A DNA stretch of 64,000 nt, from the NCBI GenBank assembly GCA_050304135.1, contig JBNLDC010000008.1:196248-260247 (forward strand), given 5' to 3'. The translations under genes were made by a program, and so were the position numbers. Source of the stretch: JAFGNB01 sp050304135. GTDB taxonomy: Bacteria > Fibrobacterota > Chitinivibrionia > Chitinivibrionales > Chitinispirillaceae. Every line of letters begins with the position of its first letter. Position 1 is the first letter of the stretch. Below the pieces are notes generated by a model, which was not told the origin of the DNA, made no database searches, and saw nothing but the letters and a program-made list of their open reading frames with translations. Positions 16,032 to 24,459 of the stretch are shown here, one piece after another.

Positions 16032-17852
16032 ATGAACCGTTATCTGCTTACCGCAACCGCCACCTGCATGCTTGCTATTGGATGTTCCGTACGGGAGGTA
16101 GCCCGAGATGCCCGTGTGCAACCTGTTGATTCCAATGAAACTGCAACGACCACAGCACCTGAACACTCTGCTGCTCGCACCCAAAAACCGCGTCAGATAC
16201 CTGCAAAAACACCGCCTCAATCCGTTGCCGACAGGGATGAAAGCAGGGCTATACGAGAAGAGAAGGAAGCGGTACTGGAGACCCGTCGTTGTGAAAAAAA
16301 AGCTGCGCCACGGTTATCCCGACAGGCGCCGCTCCAGAAAACGAAAGCGTTATATGGCAGCATGGCCGGAATAACCCCGGTCCCATCTGGAATCGCTCCC
16401 GCACCGGCGCTCACTGCGGATTTCAACACCGAGCAGTACAGCCACATCAGTGAAAACGGATTCAAAAAAGTAACGGATGATCCGCTTTCCACTTTTTCCA
16501 TCGATGTTGATGCCGCCTCATACAGCAACGTCCGTCGTTTTCTCAACAGTAGTACGCTTCCTCCGGCAGATGCCGTCCGGATTGAAGAGATGATCAACTA
16601 CTTTTCGTATGATTATCCGCAGCCGACCGACAAACACCCGTTCTCTATTACCACTGAAACCGGCAGCTGTCCGTGGAACCCCGAACATCAACTGGTACAT
16701 ATCGGTCTCCAGGGGAAAAAGATCGTTGCCGAAGCACTCCCGCCGAGCAACCTTGTTTTTCTGCTCGACGTTTCTGGATCAATGAACTCTCCCGCGAAAC
16801 TTCCACTGCTTAAATCGGCGCTTAAACTGCTGGTAAACCAACTCCGGGAAGAAGACCGCGTGGCAATCACTGTGTATGCCGGAAGCGCCGGGCTGGTGCT
16901 CCCCTCGACACCGGGAAATGAAAATCAGACGATTATCTCCGCACTTGATCGTTTGCAGGCCGGTGGATCAACCGCCGGTGGCGCGGGTATCCAGTTGGCG
17001 TATGCGGCGGCGGCCGATCATTTCATCAAAAACGGCAACAACCGGGTTATCCTCGCCACCGACGGTGATTTCAATGTAGGAGCGTCAAGTGACGGCGAGC
17101 TGGTTCGCATGATCGAAGAGAAACGAAATGCAGGGATATTCCTTACAGTCCTCGGATTCGGCACCGGCAATTACAAGGATTCCAAAATGGAACAGCTCGC
17201 CGATAAGGGGAACGGCAACTATGCCTATATCGATAATCTTCTTGAAGCAAAAAAGGTGCTGGTCACGGAAATGGGTGGAACGCTTCTCACTATAGCCAAA
17301 GATGTCAAACTTCAGATCGAGTTCAACCCGCAGCAGGTTGCCGCCTACCGGCTTGTCGGCTACGAAAATCGTGTACTTACCAACCAGGATTTCAACGACG
17401 ATACCAAAGACGCCGGTGAACTTGGTTCCGGCCACACGGTTACTGCATTATACGAAATTATCCCGGCTACGGTAAAAAGTGACTTGCCGTCTGTTGACCC
17501 ACTCAAATACCAGGTACAAAAACCGAAAACCGACCGGTTGTTCAAAGATGAACTGCTGACAGTGAAATTCCGGTACAAAAAACCGGCGGAAGATACCAGC
17601 CGTCTGATTCAGAAAATCGTGAAAGCCTCCGCTTCCGAGACAATTTCCGATAATTTCCGTTTTTCCGCAGCGGTTGCTGGTTTCGGTATGCTGCTGCGCT
17701 GTTCGCAGTACAGGGGAGACCTTACGTACGACCAGGTAATACGGCTCGCCCGTTCATCAAGGGGAAGCGATCGTAACGGTTACCGGAGTGAGAGCGTCAA
17801 TCTTATGGAGAAAGCACAGCTGCTTTCAGCGGAACTCAGTGACGGAAGATAA
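16032..17852 (+). CDS. YfbK-like von Willebrand factor A domain lipoprotein
   Basis: 606 residues. The ATG at 16032 is preceded by AGGAGG and begins a lipoprotein signal (MNRYLLTATATCMLAIGC, lipid Cys about residue 18). A ~100-residue low-complexity linker leads to the N-terminal vWF-associated domain (DPLSTFSIDVDAASYSNVRR, IEEMINYFSYDYPQP). The vWA domain has a complete MIDAS: DVSGSM, the downstream Thr in GGSTAGG, and ATDGDFN. A C-terminal YfbK-type domain follows (LKYQVQKPKTDRLFKDELLT, SDNFRFSAAVAGFGMLLRCS). These proteins are membrane-attached, bind a divalent metal and are thought to mediate protein interactions at the envelope. They are frequently linked to ECF sigma/anti-sigma pairs, as here. 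A strong terminator follows 8 bases after the stop. Confidence 0.9.
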   Translation: MNRYLLTATATCMLAIGCSVREVARDARVQPVDSNETATTTAPEHSAARTQKPRQIPAKTPPQSVADRDESRAIREEKEAVLETRRCEKKAAPRLSRQAPLQKTKALYGSMAGITPVPSGIAPAPALTADFNTEQYSHISENGFKKVTDDPLSTFSIDVDAASYSNVRRFLNSSTLPPADAVRIEEMINYFSYDYPQPTDKHPFSITTETGSCPWNPEHQLVHIGLQGKKIVAEALPPSNLVFLLDVSGSMNSPAKLPLLKSALKLLVNQLREEDRVAITVYAGSAGLVLPSTPGNENQTIISALDRLQAGGSTAGGAGIQLAYAAAADHFIKNGNNRVILATDGDFNVGASSDGELVRMIEEKRNAGIFLTVLGFGTGNYKDSKMEQLADKGNGNYAYIDNLLEAKKVLVTEMGGTLLTIAKDVKLQIEFNPQQVAAYRLVGYENRVLTNQDFNDDTKDAGELGSGHTVTALYEIIPATVKSDLPSVDPLKYQVQKPKTDRLFKDELLTVKFRYKKPAEDTSRLIQKIVKASASETISDNFRFSAAVAGFGMLLRCSQYRGDLTYDQVIRLARSSRGSDRNGYRSESVNLMEKAQLLSAELSDGR

Positions 17853-17860
17853 TAATAAAG

Positions 17861-17897
17861 AGAGGATATCATGGTTACCTGAACCATGATATCCTCT
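17861..17897. terminator. Strong bidirectional-type terminator hairpin
   Basis: A perfect 16-bp stem: AGAGGATATCATGGTT (17861-17876), loop ACCTG, AACCATGATATCCTCT (17882-17897). It is placed between the plus-strand vWA gene and the minus-strand esterase remnant. A-rich and T-rich flanks are short. Confidence 0.75.
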
Positions 17898-17910
17898 TTC
17901 GTGCATCCAC

Positions 17911-18030
17911 CTAAAAGCGTGTGAAATATTTCCAAGCTTTGTCTTTTGTCCAGGTGTTGTCGCCGCCGCCGGAAGCGTTCGTGGCTCCGTCCACCGGAGC
18001 GGGGGTATGGCCACCGTCATTTCCCCAGCC
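17911..18030 (-). pseudogene. C-terminal remnant of an esterase gene paralogous to the one at 22.6-24.1 kb
   Basis: On the minus strand the last 39 codons read GWGNDGGHTPAPVDGATNAS then GGGDNTWTKDKAWKYFTRF and a stop. The intact esterase ends HTPAPMDGSTNDSGGGDRTW then TKDEAWKFFTRF, an almost identical tail. Bases 18010-18027 are also identical to 23149-23166 in the interior of the intact gene (encoding WGNDGG), so the remnant may be an internal-deletion product. No start, catalytic serine or body is present upstream. A near-perfect hairpin (18043-18066) abuts the break. Confidence 0.75.
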
Positions 18031-18042
18031 AGCCCTCCCCGT

Positions 18043-18066
18043 CCTTCGTAGCAGTTGCTGCGAAGG
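18043..18066. repeat. Hairpin at the truncated end of the esterase remnant
   Basis: CCTTCGTAGCA and TGCTGCGAAGG pair with one mismatch around a 2-base loop. It may be an extragenic palindrome that took part in the truncation. Confidence 0.4.
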
Positions 18067-18148
18067 TTGAATGTATGAATCTTCGGGGGCGACTAAGAGG
18101 TCTCCCTTGTTCTCCTCAATCCTCAACTGAAGCCACTTGCATATACCG

Positions 18149-21100
18149 TTAAGGACATCCGGAAGTCTTTAGGGTAAGGTGGCATGAATTACTAGGAGTT
18201 GAATTCCCGTCATCATCTGATACAATACAGTAATAATAACCCTGACCTTCATATTGATTAATGTTTTTAACAGTCAATGTCGGAGTGAAATAACCGGAGA
18301 ACCAGACCGAAGCATTGGGATCTGCTCCAATGGGTTCATCTGTTCCGCCGGAGGAGAAGAAATACCAGACGTAATTTCTTTCACAATTGTTAGTTGTTAC
18401 ATGTATTTGAGGTGATGTTCCTGAACATGCAGACAGCGCGCCCGGAACAGACGCTTCCAGTGGATCAATTATTAAAGATGCCGGGTTGCTGCTAAACCAA
18501 CATCCTGAGCTGGAAAGTCCCCTGCAATAATATTCACCGGGTGTTGAGGTCGAATAGGTGGAGAGTGTTGCACCTGTTATTTCACCGGCCGGGCCATACC
18601 ATCGATATTGCGTAATACTACCGCCCTCAGGTGTAACCTGGAATGTTCCCGTTCCGCTTCCCGGGCATACATGTTGATCGCCATTGATAGTAAGATCTAT
18701 AGTCGCACTCACATTCAGTGAAATCGGATTACTGGTATCCGCACAACCGGTACTGTTTGAGACAACGCAATAATAGGTTCCGGCTGTGGAGGTCAAATAA
18801 CTTGAGGCCGTGCTCAGTGGAGTGCCGCTAATTGCACCTCTGTACCATTTGTAACCCGTGACCGACGAAGAAACCGAAACTGAGAAGGTCGCGTCACTGC
18901 CGGGACAGACGCTTGAAGGCACTTGTGAGATATCGTTGATCACCGGCGGTGTACTCACATTCAATGAAATCGGATCACTGGTATCCGCACAACCGGTACT
19001 GTTTGAGACAACACAATAATAGGTTCCGTCTATAGAGGTCAAATAACTCGAGGCCGTGCTCAGTGGAGTGCCGCTAATTGCACCTCTGTACCATTTGTAA
19101 CCCGTGACCGGCGAAGAAACCGAAACTGAGAAGGTCGCGTCACTGCCGGGACAGACACTTGAAGGCACTTGTGAGATATCGTTGATCACCGGCGGTGTAC
19201 TCACATTCAATGAAATCGGATCACTTGTTTCACTCTCCACAGCTTCATTACTTACCTTGCAGGTCAATGTCGTGGTAGTCGTCACCGAACTGATTGTATA
19301 GGTAGCATTTGTTTCACCATCGATAGGGCCATCTTCATTACTCCACTGATAATGCAATGGCGGAGTTCCGGTTGCGGTAACCGATACCGTCACCTCTTCT
19401 CCCGGGCAGTAATCATTTGACGAAGACTGGCCGGTAATATGAGGAGCTACAACATACCGCAGTTCAATTGTCTGAGTTCTTTCATTGTGCCGTGACGAAT
19501 TATCCTTCGCAGTAACCACAATCGTATAGTCACCTGCAGCCGACAGTGTCGTAGAAAGCGAATATCGTCCGCCTGCCAACACCATATCCTGAGCGGCACC
19601 TCCATTGAGTGTCCAGGTTACACTTTCAATACCATTGGGATCGTGGATAGTATCGACAATCGTGACCGCGGCATTGGAAATTACATTCCCCGACTCAGGC
19701 CCGTTTCTCTGGGTGATTGTCGGACCGTCCACATCGTCAATAGTTGGATCATATTCAATGAATATTGTCTGTTCTCTTGTATTCGCCCGCAGAGCACTGT
19801 CGGTCGCGGTGAAGACGACTTCGTTATATAGCCCTTCGGAAAGTCCGTCTATGGTGATGTCCCAGTTGTCACTGCTGCCACGCACTCCAGTGAAAGTTGT
19901 TCCACCCATGACCCCATTGACCGAAGCGACCCCGGATGCATCGTCGCATTCAAGCGTCACCGTGTAACTTTCCGCATTCGTTGATACGCTGTCTTTATCA
20001 GGGGTAACAAGGGTAAAAACCGGCCCGTTCGCATCATCGTCGTAGTAGATCCGTACGCTTGCCGAATCGGTATTCAATGCGACCGAAGCATCAATGGCAA
20101 TTACCGTTATGGTTGTATACTGCCCGGCGGTCAGCCCGGTCACCGTCGCCGAAAAGATATCACCATTCTGCTCGGCAGCTTCACCACCAATTGTCACCTC
20201 AGCTATCCCGCTGTCATCAGTACACTCAACCTGCACGACACAGTTGTCTTCGCCAATCGTCGTATCCATCGATGGCGAAATCAGTGTTATCTTCGGTGGA
20301 ACATTGTCGGGAATCGTCGCATCATACATGATATACACTGTGTCAGCAACGGTATTCGCCCGCAATGAACTATCGGTTGCGGTAACGACAATCATAGTAT
20401 ACGTACCCTCGGCAAGACCGGTAACCGGGATATCCCAGCTGTTGCCGCTGCCACGTGTTCCGGTGAAGCTCGCCCCGCCCGTCTCAGCAGTAACCGACAA
20501 TACGCCTGATGCATCATCGCATTCTACAATCACCGTATAACTCGACGCAGAGGTGATTTGGCTGTCGGCAGACGGTTTAACCAGCATCATTACCGGTGAC
20601 TCCCTATCCGGAACTTCCACAGCTTCAACCGTGAGAGCTATCGTGAGGGTATCGACTCCATCGTAGGGATCTGTGGCCACTATCTGAGGATAAAACGTCC
20701 CGGCATCTTCTTCTCCTGGAGAGAACGACCACGTTTCCTCATTAATCGCATCACCTTCAGGTTCACCGGAAAGGAGAGTAAATCCGATCACATCAGCATC
20801 GGGATCACTGCAGAGATCAGTGAGCAACAGTGAGAGTGCCTCACCGGTTGTTCCACTGAGCACGAGCGTGTCGCTGTTCCACTCGGGTGCTTCATTCACC
20901 TGTGTTTCGGTGATGGTTATCACCACCGTTTCTTCACTACTTCTGACCGGATCACCATCATCGTTAGCGGTAACAATAATCGTATCGCTGCCGATATTGT
21001 CTTCAACCGGAGTCCATCGGATGGTGTCGTTTTCAAAAATCGCACCATCGGGAAAGCGGGTGACTTCAATGGTAACCGTCTGATCTTCATCAGGATCGGT

Positions 21101-21886
21101 TGCCGTTACCGAAAGCACCATTTCGTCACCGGCGGTTATTACCCTGCGTCCGGTAATCGAAAGCAGTGGCGGACGGTTGACCGGATCGACGCTTACGGTG
21201 ATGATAACCGTATCGGAAACGGACATTGCGGGATCACCATCATCCTCAGCCACGAATATCGCGGTATCGGTACCGGTATCCTCGAGAGTAGTTGCCCAGA
21301 TGAGTGAATCATTCTCGAAAGTCGCCCCTTCGGGACTGTGGGGTGCTGTAATGGTGACGATCTGCCCCTCATCCGAATCGGTTGCCGTTGCCGTGAGAAC
21401 GATCGTATCGCCTGCCATCACGAGGTTCCAACCGCTCACCGTAAGTTTGGGAGCGTGATTTACATATGGTCGGTCTACGATATGAATAACTGCTGTTGCT
21501 TCAACATTTTCGGCACCATTCAAATAGCCGGTTGCAATAACAGTGCGGTCTCCGGTGGTTGGGAAACCTACGGTAAAATAGACGGTATCGATATCAACTT
21601 TTTTTACTTTTGTCGAGAAATGATGTTCAACCGAATCGCCATTAATAACATTAATATCTGTAGAATCAATATGTTGCGTCAAATAAAGGATCACCCCTAT
21701 GGTATCAGAATTACCTACTGTATCTGTTACTGAAGTTGTGCTCCAAACACCGTCAGAAGATTTGAGAATCAGTTTCACAGACGCTTGGTCAGCTCCCGGA
21801 GGTGGAGAAGGAATTTCGCAGACAAATAAAAAAAAGCTTAAAATCGACAATAATAATATAGTCAGCGAGTAAAAACCGATCCTCAT
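18149..21886 (-). CDS. Giant surface lipoprotein with cadherin-like and Ig-like repeats
   Basis: 1245 residues; GGAAG lies 8 bases before the ATG. The signal ends in a lipobox-like FFLFVCEIPS (Cys about residue 23). Repeats follow in order. Two or three cadherin/PKD-like modules come first (motifs VTATDPDEDQTVTIE and AIFENDTIRWTPVEDN). A DPDAD-type module is next. Three bacterial-Ig-like modules follow with a recurring core (VECDDASGVLSVTAETGG, VTATDSSLRANTVADTVYI). Last come about six Ig-like modules with paired cysteines (VPSSVCPGSDATFSVSVSS, TYYCVVSNSTGCADTS). Two of the last group are almost identical and encoded by a 246-bp tandem DNA repeat. It probably acts as an adhesin or structural surface protein. 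No enzyme domain is seen. An esterase remnant lies downstream and a related intact esterase upstream. Confidence 0.85.
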   Translation of the reverse strand: MRIGFYSLTILLLSILSFFLFVCEIPSPPPGADQASVKLILKSSDGVWSTTSVTDTVGNSDTIGVILYLTQHIDSTDINVINGDSVEHHFSTKVKKVDIDTVYFTVGFPTTGDRTVIATGYLNGAENVEATAVIHIVDRPYVNHAPKLTVSGWNLVMAGDTIVLTATATDSDEGQIVTITAPHSPEGATFENDSLIWATTLEDTGTDTAIFVAEDDGDPAMSVSDTVIITVSVDPVNRPPLLSITGRRVITAGDEMVLSVTATDPDEDQTVTIEVTRFPDGAIFENDTIRWTPVEDNIGSDTIIVTANDDGDPVRSSEETVVITITETQVNEAPEWNSDTLVLSGTTGEALSLLLTDLCSDPDADVIGFTLLSGEPEGDAINEETWSFSPGEEDAGTFYPQIVATDPYDGVDTLTIALTVEAVEVPDRESPVMMLVKPSADSQITSASSYTVIVECDDASGVLSVTAETGGASFTGTRGSGNSWDIPVTGLAEGTYTMIVVTATDSSLRANTVADTVYIMYDATIPDNVPPKITLISPSMDTTIGEDNCVVQVECTDDSGIAEVTIGGEAAEQNGDIFSATVTGLTAGQYTTITVIAIDASVALNTDSASVRIYYDDDANGPVFTLVTPDKDSVSTNAESYTVTLECDDASGVASVNGVMGGTTFTGVRGSSDNWDITIDGLSEGLYNEVVFTATDSALRANTREQTIFIEYDPTIDDVDGPTITQRNGPESGNVISNAAVTIVDTIHDPNGIESVTWTLNGGAAQDMVLAGGRYSLSTTLSAAGDYTIVVTAKDNSSRHNERTQTIELRYVVAPHITGQSSSNDYCPGEEVTVSVTATGTPPLHYQWSNEDGPIDGETNATYTISSVTTTTTLTCKVSNEAVESETSDPISLNVSTPPVINDISQVPSSVCPGSDATFSVSVSSPVTGYKWYRGAISGTPLSTASSYLTSIDGTYYCVVSNSTGCADTSDPISLNVSTPPVINDISQVPSSVCPGSDATFSVSVSSSVTGYKWYRGAISGTPLSTASSYLTSTAGTYYCVVSNSTGCADTSNPISLNVSATIDLTINGDQHVCPGSGTGTFQVTPEGGSITQYRWYGPAGEITGATLSTYSTSTPGEYYCRGLSSSGCWFSSNPASLIIDPLEASVPGALSACSGTSPQIHVTTNNCERNYVWYFFSSGGTDEPIGADPNASVWFSGYFTPTLTVKNINQYEGQGYYYCIVSDDDGNSTPSNSCHLTLKTSGCP
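18707..19198 (-). repeat. Two tandem 246-bp coding repeats
   Basis: Units 18707-18952 and 18953-19198 are nearly identical, each encoding 82 residues of a Cys-containing Ig-like module; the boundary word ACTCACATTCA recurs at 18707, 18953 and 19199. Differences are a few scattered bases, indicating recent duplication or gene conversion. Confidence 0.85.
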
Positions 21887-22337
21887 AATTACTACTTCCT
21901 TAATAATAGGGTTTAAAGATTAAGCATTATTAAATTAAATCGGGCAAACTTTGAAATAAAACACCTCTTATGTACATGATGTATTCTGTATTATAATCGT
22001 CATGCCATGAAAAAATGATTCTGTTTTTCAATTACTACGAGCAGCTCGTTCAAATCATTTCGAGTTCCCAAGTTTTTGCGAATATAAGTTTTTTACAGGC
22101 TTCGAACATGAAATGGAAAAAATCATTTGAATGTATCCAAAAAATATAATGAATTCATTTTTAAAAGAGTGTGATCAAAATCACAAATTGAAACATCTTT
22201 CAATATTTTTTTGGCACTGTTTGAAACGCTTATAAGGTAACTTTTCAGTACAAACGGTAAATGTTTGCTTCCCATGATTTATTTAGTTTCTGTTCAGGAT
22301 GGAAATTTTACAGGATGAATGTCATTCCCGCGGAAGT

Positions 22338-22363
22338 GGGACCACGGAGCGCAGCGTAGTAGC
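22338..22363. repeat. Interspersed repeat, copy 2
   Basis: The counterpart of 11137-11162: same GGGACCACGGAG start and CGTAGTAGC end with five different central bases. It is preceded by a CCCGCGGAAGTGGG imperfect stem (22327-22340). Confidence 0.5.
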
Positions 22364-22537
22364 CTGTAATCCAGTCTTTCCACTTGTTTTCTAAGATGGA
22401 TACCTGATAAAACAACTCAGGTATGACGGAGTTCCCTTATTCTGAACAGGAACTATTTAGTGAAACTACCACACATCGTAGGAGTGAAGTGAATCACCAT
22501 CTGGTTACTACTAGAAATGGTACACCTTAAAGAAATG

Positions 22538-22559
22538 AAAAAAGGGCCCTACGGGGCCC
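22538..22559 (-). terminator. Rho-independent terminator of the esterase gene
   Basis: Read on the minus strand, GGGCCC-CGTA-GGGCCC is followed directly by six T (22543-22538), a textbook intrinsic terminator 85 bases after the esterase stop codon. Confidence 0.85.
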
Positions 22560-22644
22560 GGGTTGAGGAACAGTATTTCTTCATTTTGTTTATAACTATT
22601 TGATACGCTCCTGATAAGGGAGCCTCACCGGTTTTTTTTCACTG

Positions 22645-24099
22645 TCAGAACCGTGTGAAAAATTTCCAGGCTTCGTCCTTCGTCCATGTCCTGTCACCCC
22701 CACCAGAATCATTGGTAGAACCGTCCATCGGAGCAGGTGTGTGGCCGCCTCCATCGAATTCGCACCATACAACAGGATATCCTTCATCACATCCTTCATA
22801 TTCGGTTATAACATGTGTCAACCCAACCGGCTGAGGCGGATTCTGGGGAGTGCACCCGTTATTCTGAACAAACCGGTCGCGCAGTGCCCGGCCCCCGCCA
22901 ATACCGCATCGTGTATCACTGATACTGTGAAATCCAATATAGGCGATTGGATCTTTACCGCCGTCACACCCGCTGAGCTGTGCGCCGGCATAAACAGCGA
23001 CAGCACGAAAGACCTTCGCTCGCGCACATGCAACCGCGAAACTCATGCCACCACCGAAACTAAAACCCATGGCGAAAAGGCGTTCTTTATCAACACAGAG
23101 ATCATCCTCAACAAGTTTAAGTATATCATCAACCAGACTAAGGTCACGGCCACCGTCATTTCCCCATCCCTGTCCGATGCCGTCAGGTGCTATGAATATC
23201 ATCTTATTATCCGAGCTTTTATCCGCCTTTTCCCGAATTCCGTAATAAGACCAAGTGTACCCGCTGGTACCGCCGCCGTCGACGTCTTCCATACGGCCAC
23301 CCATCCAATGAAACGCGAAAACCACGGGATATGGGTGATTCTTGTCGTAATCTTCAGGAATCCTGATCATGTAATTACGGTCCAGATTTGCACTACGGAT
23401 TTTTTGTCGTTCGTTTGTGAGCGTCGGATTCTTTCCGCAACCGCTGCTTCGACCAACGGAACCTTCAGCATCGAGTTTAATATCAAGTTCCTGATCGTAC
23501 GAAGTAATCGCTATTGTCTTTGGCGTATATTCAGGTGCGGTGATTTTGAGAGTATCATTAATCGCGGTTACTTTGGCCAGTGTACCGCGGGTTGTGTTAT
23601 TGTTTACTCCGGACCGGTTCATCAGATAAGCGTTGCCGTGCAGCGGAAGGTACCGAAACGTATACTCTTCCATTCCGATTGCGGTTCTTACAATCAGCAG
23701 TTTCGCCGTAGGCGAGCATTCCTCGATATTGAAGTTGTAGAATCCCCGGGGAGCATTCCACTGTTGTATTCTTTTAAGAAGAATTCCTTTGGTATCAAAA
23801 ATCTCTACTTTAATCGGAGCTGGTTCTATCAGGCTAAATTCCAGAAATCCTTTGTTCAGGAGTAATGCTTCAGCCTGCGGCAACAATGCTATCGGGGATA
23901 CAACGGCAGTTGCATTCGAGATTTCATAGGTGCCGTCTGCTCCGGTTGTATCTTTCAATCCCTGATGAACAAGGGTGACAATCGCATTTGCAATCGGATT
24001 TCCGGCCTTATTTGAGACCTTGCCGTGAACATTAATTGTTTGTGCGTTAATGGTTAAACCAAATAACAGCAAAAAAGAGAGCGTTTTCAGGGAGTACAT
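22645..24099 (-). CDS. Secreted alpha/beta-hydrolase esterase (LpqC/PHB-depolymerase/feruloyl-esterase type) with N-terminal carboxypeptidase-regulatory-like domain
   Basis: 484 residues from the ATG at 24099, which has AAGGAGG six bases upstream; an in-frame TTG two codons earlier is less likely. A signal peptide (MYSLKTLSFLLLFGLTINAQ) is followed by a CarboxypepD-reg-like fold (INVHGKVSNKAGNPIANAIV, GADGTYEISN) and a beta-rich linker (VEIFDTKGILLKRIQQWNAP). The hydrolase domain starts near residue 230 (YMIRIPEDYDKNHPYPVVFA, FHWMGG oxyanion region). Its nucleophile elbow is GFSFGGG. The catalytic His is probably in GGGHTPAP near the end. The family cleaves ester links such as feruloyl or acetyl groups on plant polysaccharides or short polyesters; the substrate is not determined here. 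A truncated paralogous tail lies at 17911-18030. Confidence 0.87.
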   Translation of the reverse strand: MYSLKTLSFLLLFGLTINAQTINVHGKVSNKAGNPIANAIVTLVHQGLKDTTGADGTYEISNATAVVSPIALLPQAEALLLNKGFLEFSLIEPAPIKVEIFDTKGILLKRIQQWNAPRGFYNFNIEECSPTAKLLIVRTAIGMEEYTFRYLPLHGNAYLMNRSGVNNNTTRGTLAKVTAINDTLKITAPEYTPKTIAITSYDQELDIKLDAEGSVGRSSGCGKNPTLTNERQKIRSANLDRNYMIRIPEDYDKNHPYPVVFAFHWMGGRMEDVDGGGTSGYTWSYYGIREKADKSSDNKMIFIAPDGIGQGWGNDGGRDLSLVDDILKLVEDDLCVDKERLFAMGFSFGGGMSFAVACARAKVFRAVAVYAGAQLSGCDGGKDPIAYIGFHSISDTRCGIGGGRALRDRFVQNNGCTPQNPPQPVGLTHVITEYEGCDEGYPVVWCEFDGGGHTPAPMDGSTNDSGGGDRTWTKDEAWKFFTRF

Positions 24100-24459
24100 A
24101 CACAACCTCCTTGGGGAATAGTTGAAAAAACAATACCAAGTTCTCTGAAGCCAGAGATCTCCCCCTCGGACTTGAGTATCAATTATTGTCTTTATAAAAA
24201 GTATATCTGAAATTTTGAATACTACGGGAACTCTTTCAATATACTACTAAAAAGCTCGCTTTGCTTTTTTTAACCGTTTTAAAGGAGAAACCAGTATTTC
24301 CGAGAACATCAATCATTTCCCGACCTTAGTCCCCATTGAAAATCAGTGTTTAGATACGGTACACGACGACTACTCCATATCTCTTGCAATGTAGCACCGT
24401 AGAAGGTATTATTGAAATAGCCCATTTCGCTTCCCACCCCAGTTTTGAAATGTGAGAAT
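24100..24459. other. 360-base divergent intergenic region
   Basis: AT-rich sequence between the divergent esterase and the sorted secreted protein; it must contain both promoters. No gene or clear operator is recognised. Confidence 0.5.

Larger units (their letters stand above)
21887..22644. other. 758-base intergenic stretch, AT-rich, with repeat and terminator
   Basis: There is no gene. Roughly 21900-22320 is very AT-rich and should include the promoter of the Ig-repeat lipoprotein. A copy of the GGGACCACGGAG repeat lies at 22338-22363, and the terminator of the esterase gene at 22538-22559. Confidence 0.55.

Noticed and set aside
18043..18130. Possible separate small gene next to the esterase remnant
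   Set aside because: The frame has no ribosome-binding site, contains a hairpin, and its sequence matches no family I recognise.
22741..23865. 374-aa plus-strand open frame
   Set aside because: It lies entirely antisense to the esterase gene, which has a signal peptide, nucleophile elbow, ribosome-binding site and terminator.
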